Of a DNA stretch of 7,300 nucleotides, positions 6,326 to 7,300 are shown piece by piece. Position 1 is the stretch's first letter. Every line of letters begins with the position of its first letter. The notes beneath the pieces were generated by a model. The model had not been told where the DNA came from and made no database searches. It worked only from the letters and a program-made list of their open reading frames with translations. The position numbers and the translations under genes are program-made. The stretch comes from Candidatus Bathyarchaeota archaeon (GTDB taxonomy: Archaea > Thermoproteota > Bathyarchaeia > Bathyarchaeales > Bathycorpusculaceae), in contig DAOUSM010000041.1 of NCBI GenBank assembly GCA_030627225.1, positions 1 through 7,300 on the forward strand. Reading direction: 5' to 3'.

Positions 6326-6554
6326 ATCGTGACTTTAACCATTCATAAACGAGAAATAATCCGCTTATGAGTGAGAAGAAGCCGAAAATGAGAAGAGCTA
6401 ATATGTGGAAATAAAGAGATTCTGCCACCACATCAAACAACATTTGAATACCGAAGAAGTTGAAATAGAGACTACAGGCAAAGATGACTGTTAATATAGC
6501 TATCATGCTCTGTATTATGCCAACTATACCCGTGAGAGTTCTCCTAATCTTCAT
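6324..6554 (-). CDS. Small two-transmembrane protein, first gene of the permease operon
   Basis: A 76-residue membrane protein of no recognised family. A basic start (MKIRR) leads into helix 1 (about 8-32), then a loop of about 15 residues with one Asp and one Glu, helix 2 (about 48-70), and a short charged tail EWLKSR. Both ends should lie in the cytoplasm. Its stop codon overlaps the permease ribosome-binding site, and the permease start follows after 15 nucleotides, so the two are very probably co-transcribed and the protein may be an accessory of the permease. Its pattern G-x4-I-x6-LT in helix 1 (G9, I14, L21, T22) and SLISGLFL in helix 2 (61-68) echo the protein at 2298-2525 and the permease C-terminus, with a longer gap between them. 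The ATG at 6554 has no nearby ribosome-binding site, which suggests a short leader or none. Confidence 0.78.
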   Translation of the reverse strand: MKIRRTLTGIVGIIQSMIAILTVIFACSLYFNFFGIQMLFDVVAESLYFHILALLIFGFFSLISGLFLVYEWLKSR

Positions 6555-6592
6555 CAGTCAAACGCCGACCAGACCTTTTATCAAGGGATAAA

Positions 6593-6602
6593 TAAATATT
6601 TA
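6593..6602. promoter_or_regulatory. Palindromic TATA-like element between divergent genes
   Basis: TAAATATTTA is a perfect 10-base palindrome in an A/T-only run (about 6590-6606) in the 103-base gap between the divergent genes starting at 6554 (-) and 6658 (+). Using the archaeal TATA-to-start distance, transcripts would begin near 6571 leftward and near 6624 rightward. Leaders would be about 17 and 34 nucleotides. It could thus serve both the permease operon and the NuoC-like gene; a regulator site is the alternative. Confidence 0.4.
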
Positions 6603-6657
6603 ATTACTACGGAGTACAAGACGACAATGCCTTTAGTAATGCAAGAGTGACTTTTAA

Positions 6658-7113
6658 ATGTCTGAGCAGGAAATCGTTGACAAGTTGAAGCGAAACGTGG
6701 GCTCTAAGCATGTTTGGGAGACATTAGTTCCTAGGGCTGGAAAAGTCTTTGTTGGAATTGATAAAAAGAAACTCAAGGATGCTATTCGCTTTTTGAAGAC
6801 CGAGGGTTTTACGCATCTTTCTGCAATAACGGGGCTTGAAACTGAAGATGAAATTGAACTTCTTTATCATTTAAGCAAGGAAGACATTCTGCTAACAATT
6901 AGAGTTAAGTTGCCGCTAAATGAAACAGTTATTCCTTCAATTACCGATCATATTCCAGGAGCAACTCTTTACGAGCGGGAAATTCACGATTTGCTAGGAG
7001 TAAATTTTGAAGGACACCCAAATCTGGCACCTTTAATCTTGCCGGATGACTGGCCGAAAGATAATTATCCATTACGTAAGGGTAAAGCTAAAGAAGAAAC
7101 GAAAAGAAGCTAG
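6658..7113 (+). CDS. NuoC-like 30 kDa subunit of a complex I / group 4 hydrogenase-type complex
   Basis: A 151-residue soluble protein of the respiratory-chain 30 kDa family (NuoC, FpoC, and the equivalent small subunits of Ech/Mbh/Mbx complexes). It normally pairs with the NuoD-like large subunit in the membrane-bound peripheral arm. The conserved block is clear: PSITDHIPGATLYEREIHDL (93-112), then LGVNFEGHPNLAPLILPDDW (113-132) and YPLRK (137-141). The ERE..D and GHP core is intact. The position after GHPNL is Ala instead of the usual Arg/Lys/Pro of the family signature. The DDWPxxxYPLRK ending is reminiscent of the hydrogenase-type versions, so a group 4 hydrogenase or Mbx-like complex is at least as likely as an Fpo-type one (inference). 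The ATG at 6658 follows a weak GAGTGA site (6645-6650). The membrane-subunit gene downstream supports an energy-converting complex cluster continuing to the right. Confidence 0.9.
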   Translation: MSEQEIVDKLKRNVGSKHVWETLVPRAGKVFVGIDKKKLKDAIRFLKTEGFTHLSAITGLETEDEIELLYHLSKEDILLTIRVKLPLNETVIPSITDHIPGATLYEREIHDLLGVNFEGHPNLAPLILPDDWPKDNYPLRKGKAKEETKRS

Positions 7114-7163
7114 TGAGAAGACGTTTAGTTATGGTAATACAGATATATTCTCTGCTTTTATCA

Positions 7164-7171
7164 TTTTAAAC
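7164..7171 (+). promoter_or_regulatory. Weak TATA candidate upstream of the last gene
   Basis: TTTTAAAC sits 43-51 nucleotides before the ATG at 7215. It would place a transcript start near 7194, giving a leader of about 20 nucleotides. The 101-base gap after the NuoC-like gene makes a separate promoter possible, but readthrough from 6658 is equally compatible. Confidence 0.22.
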
Positions 7172-7214
7172 TCTGTGTGAGTGTGCAATCTTTTATGGTT
7201 GACCTTCTCAGGTA

Positions 7215-7300
7215 ATGCTGCTGTCAATTCTTATTCCAATCATAGTTGCGGTTCTGTCGCATTTAGTTGCAAAATTGCCGAAGAATGGAGCGAAACTTGC
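7215..7300 (+). CDS. N-terminus of a membrane subunit, probably antiporter-like (NuoL/M/N or Mrp/Mbh type), 3' end missing
   Basis: From the ATG at 7215, 28 codons run to the right edge. They begin MLLSILIPIIVAVLSHLVAK and continue with a Lys-containing turn (LPKNGAKL). A first transmembrane helix of the form LLxxLIPIIxAxL followed by a basic loop is typical of the start of proton-pumping antiporter-like subunits. The neighbouring NuoC-like gene makes this the best guess, but 28 residues cannot distinguish NuoL, M or N types or exclude an unrelated membrane protein. An in-frame stop at 7200-7202 rules out a longer N-terminus. Only a partial AGGT (7210-7213) lies next to the start. Confidence 0.6.
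   Translation, partial: MLLSILIPIIVAVLSHLVAKLPKNGAKL

Noticed and set aside
7113..7169. Short ORF (GTG overlapping the NuoC-like stop, 18 codons, hydrophobic)
   Set aside because: Very short, no ribosome-binding site beyond chance, and no recognisable motif; more likely untranslated spacer.
7195..7215. ATG at 7195 as the start of the last gene
   Set aside because: It reads only six codons before TAA; the long open frame begins at 7215 in another frame.

Overview
The window looks archaeal. It carries an Nre-family DNA repair protein, a family known from archaea, with a C-terminal PCNA-binding (PIP) motif. Promoter-like elements are TATA boxes rather than -35/-10 pairs, and likely start codons include TTG. 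The mix of genes and the moderate A+T bias would suit a TACK-type archaeon such as a Bathyarchaeia-like lineage, but that placement is an inference, not something read from a marker gene.

Layout, left to right. A class V (PLP-dependent) aminotransferase truncated by the left edge (1-831, +) is followed by nre (901-2256, +) and a small two-helix membrane protein (2298-2525, +). These converge on a second two-helix membrane protein with a charged cytoplasmic tail (2540-2875, -). Just upstream of that gene on the same strand is a 37-codon candidate small ORF (2899-3012, -). A well-formed promoter and ribosome-binding site then lead into a large unrecognised coiled-coil protein (3132-4763, +). 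It converges on an APC-superfamily amino-acid permease (4806-6308, -), which forms a two-gene operon with a third small two-helix membrane protein (6324-6554, -). Divergent from that operon, across an A/T-rich palindrome, is a NuoC-like 30 kDa subunit of a complex I or group 4 hydrogenase-type complex (6658-7113, +). It is followed by the start of what looks like an antiporter-type membrane subunit (7215-7300, +, cut by the right edge).

The most interesting signal is a small two-transmembrane module that seems to recur. The stand-alone protein at 2298-2525 can be aligned by eye with the last 60 residues of the permease, which lie beyond the usual 12 helices of the APC fold. In the first helix 10 of 23 ungapped columns are identical (R..IA.GG....IG.....LT.L), and in the second 8 of 16 (ending AGIL). 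The stand-alone protein encoded directly upstream of the permease shares a reduced form of both motifs. This suggests a detachable accessory module found both fused to a transporter and free, possibly a transporter-associated subunit. The evidence is a manual alignment of hydrophobic sequence, so it needs a profile comparison.

No rRNA, tRNA, CRISPR array, insertion sequence or long repeat was seen. No gene-free stretch exceeds 300 bases; the longest (2876-3131) holds the candidate small ORF and the coiled-coil gene's promoter.
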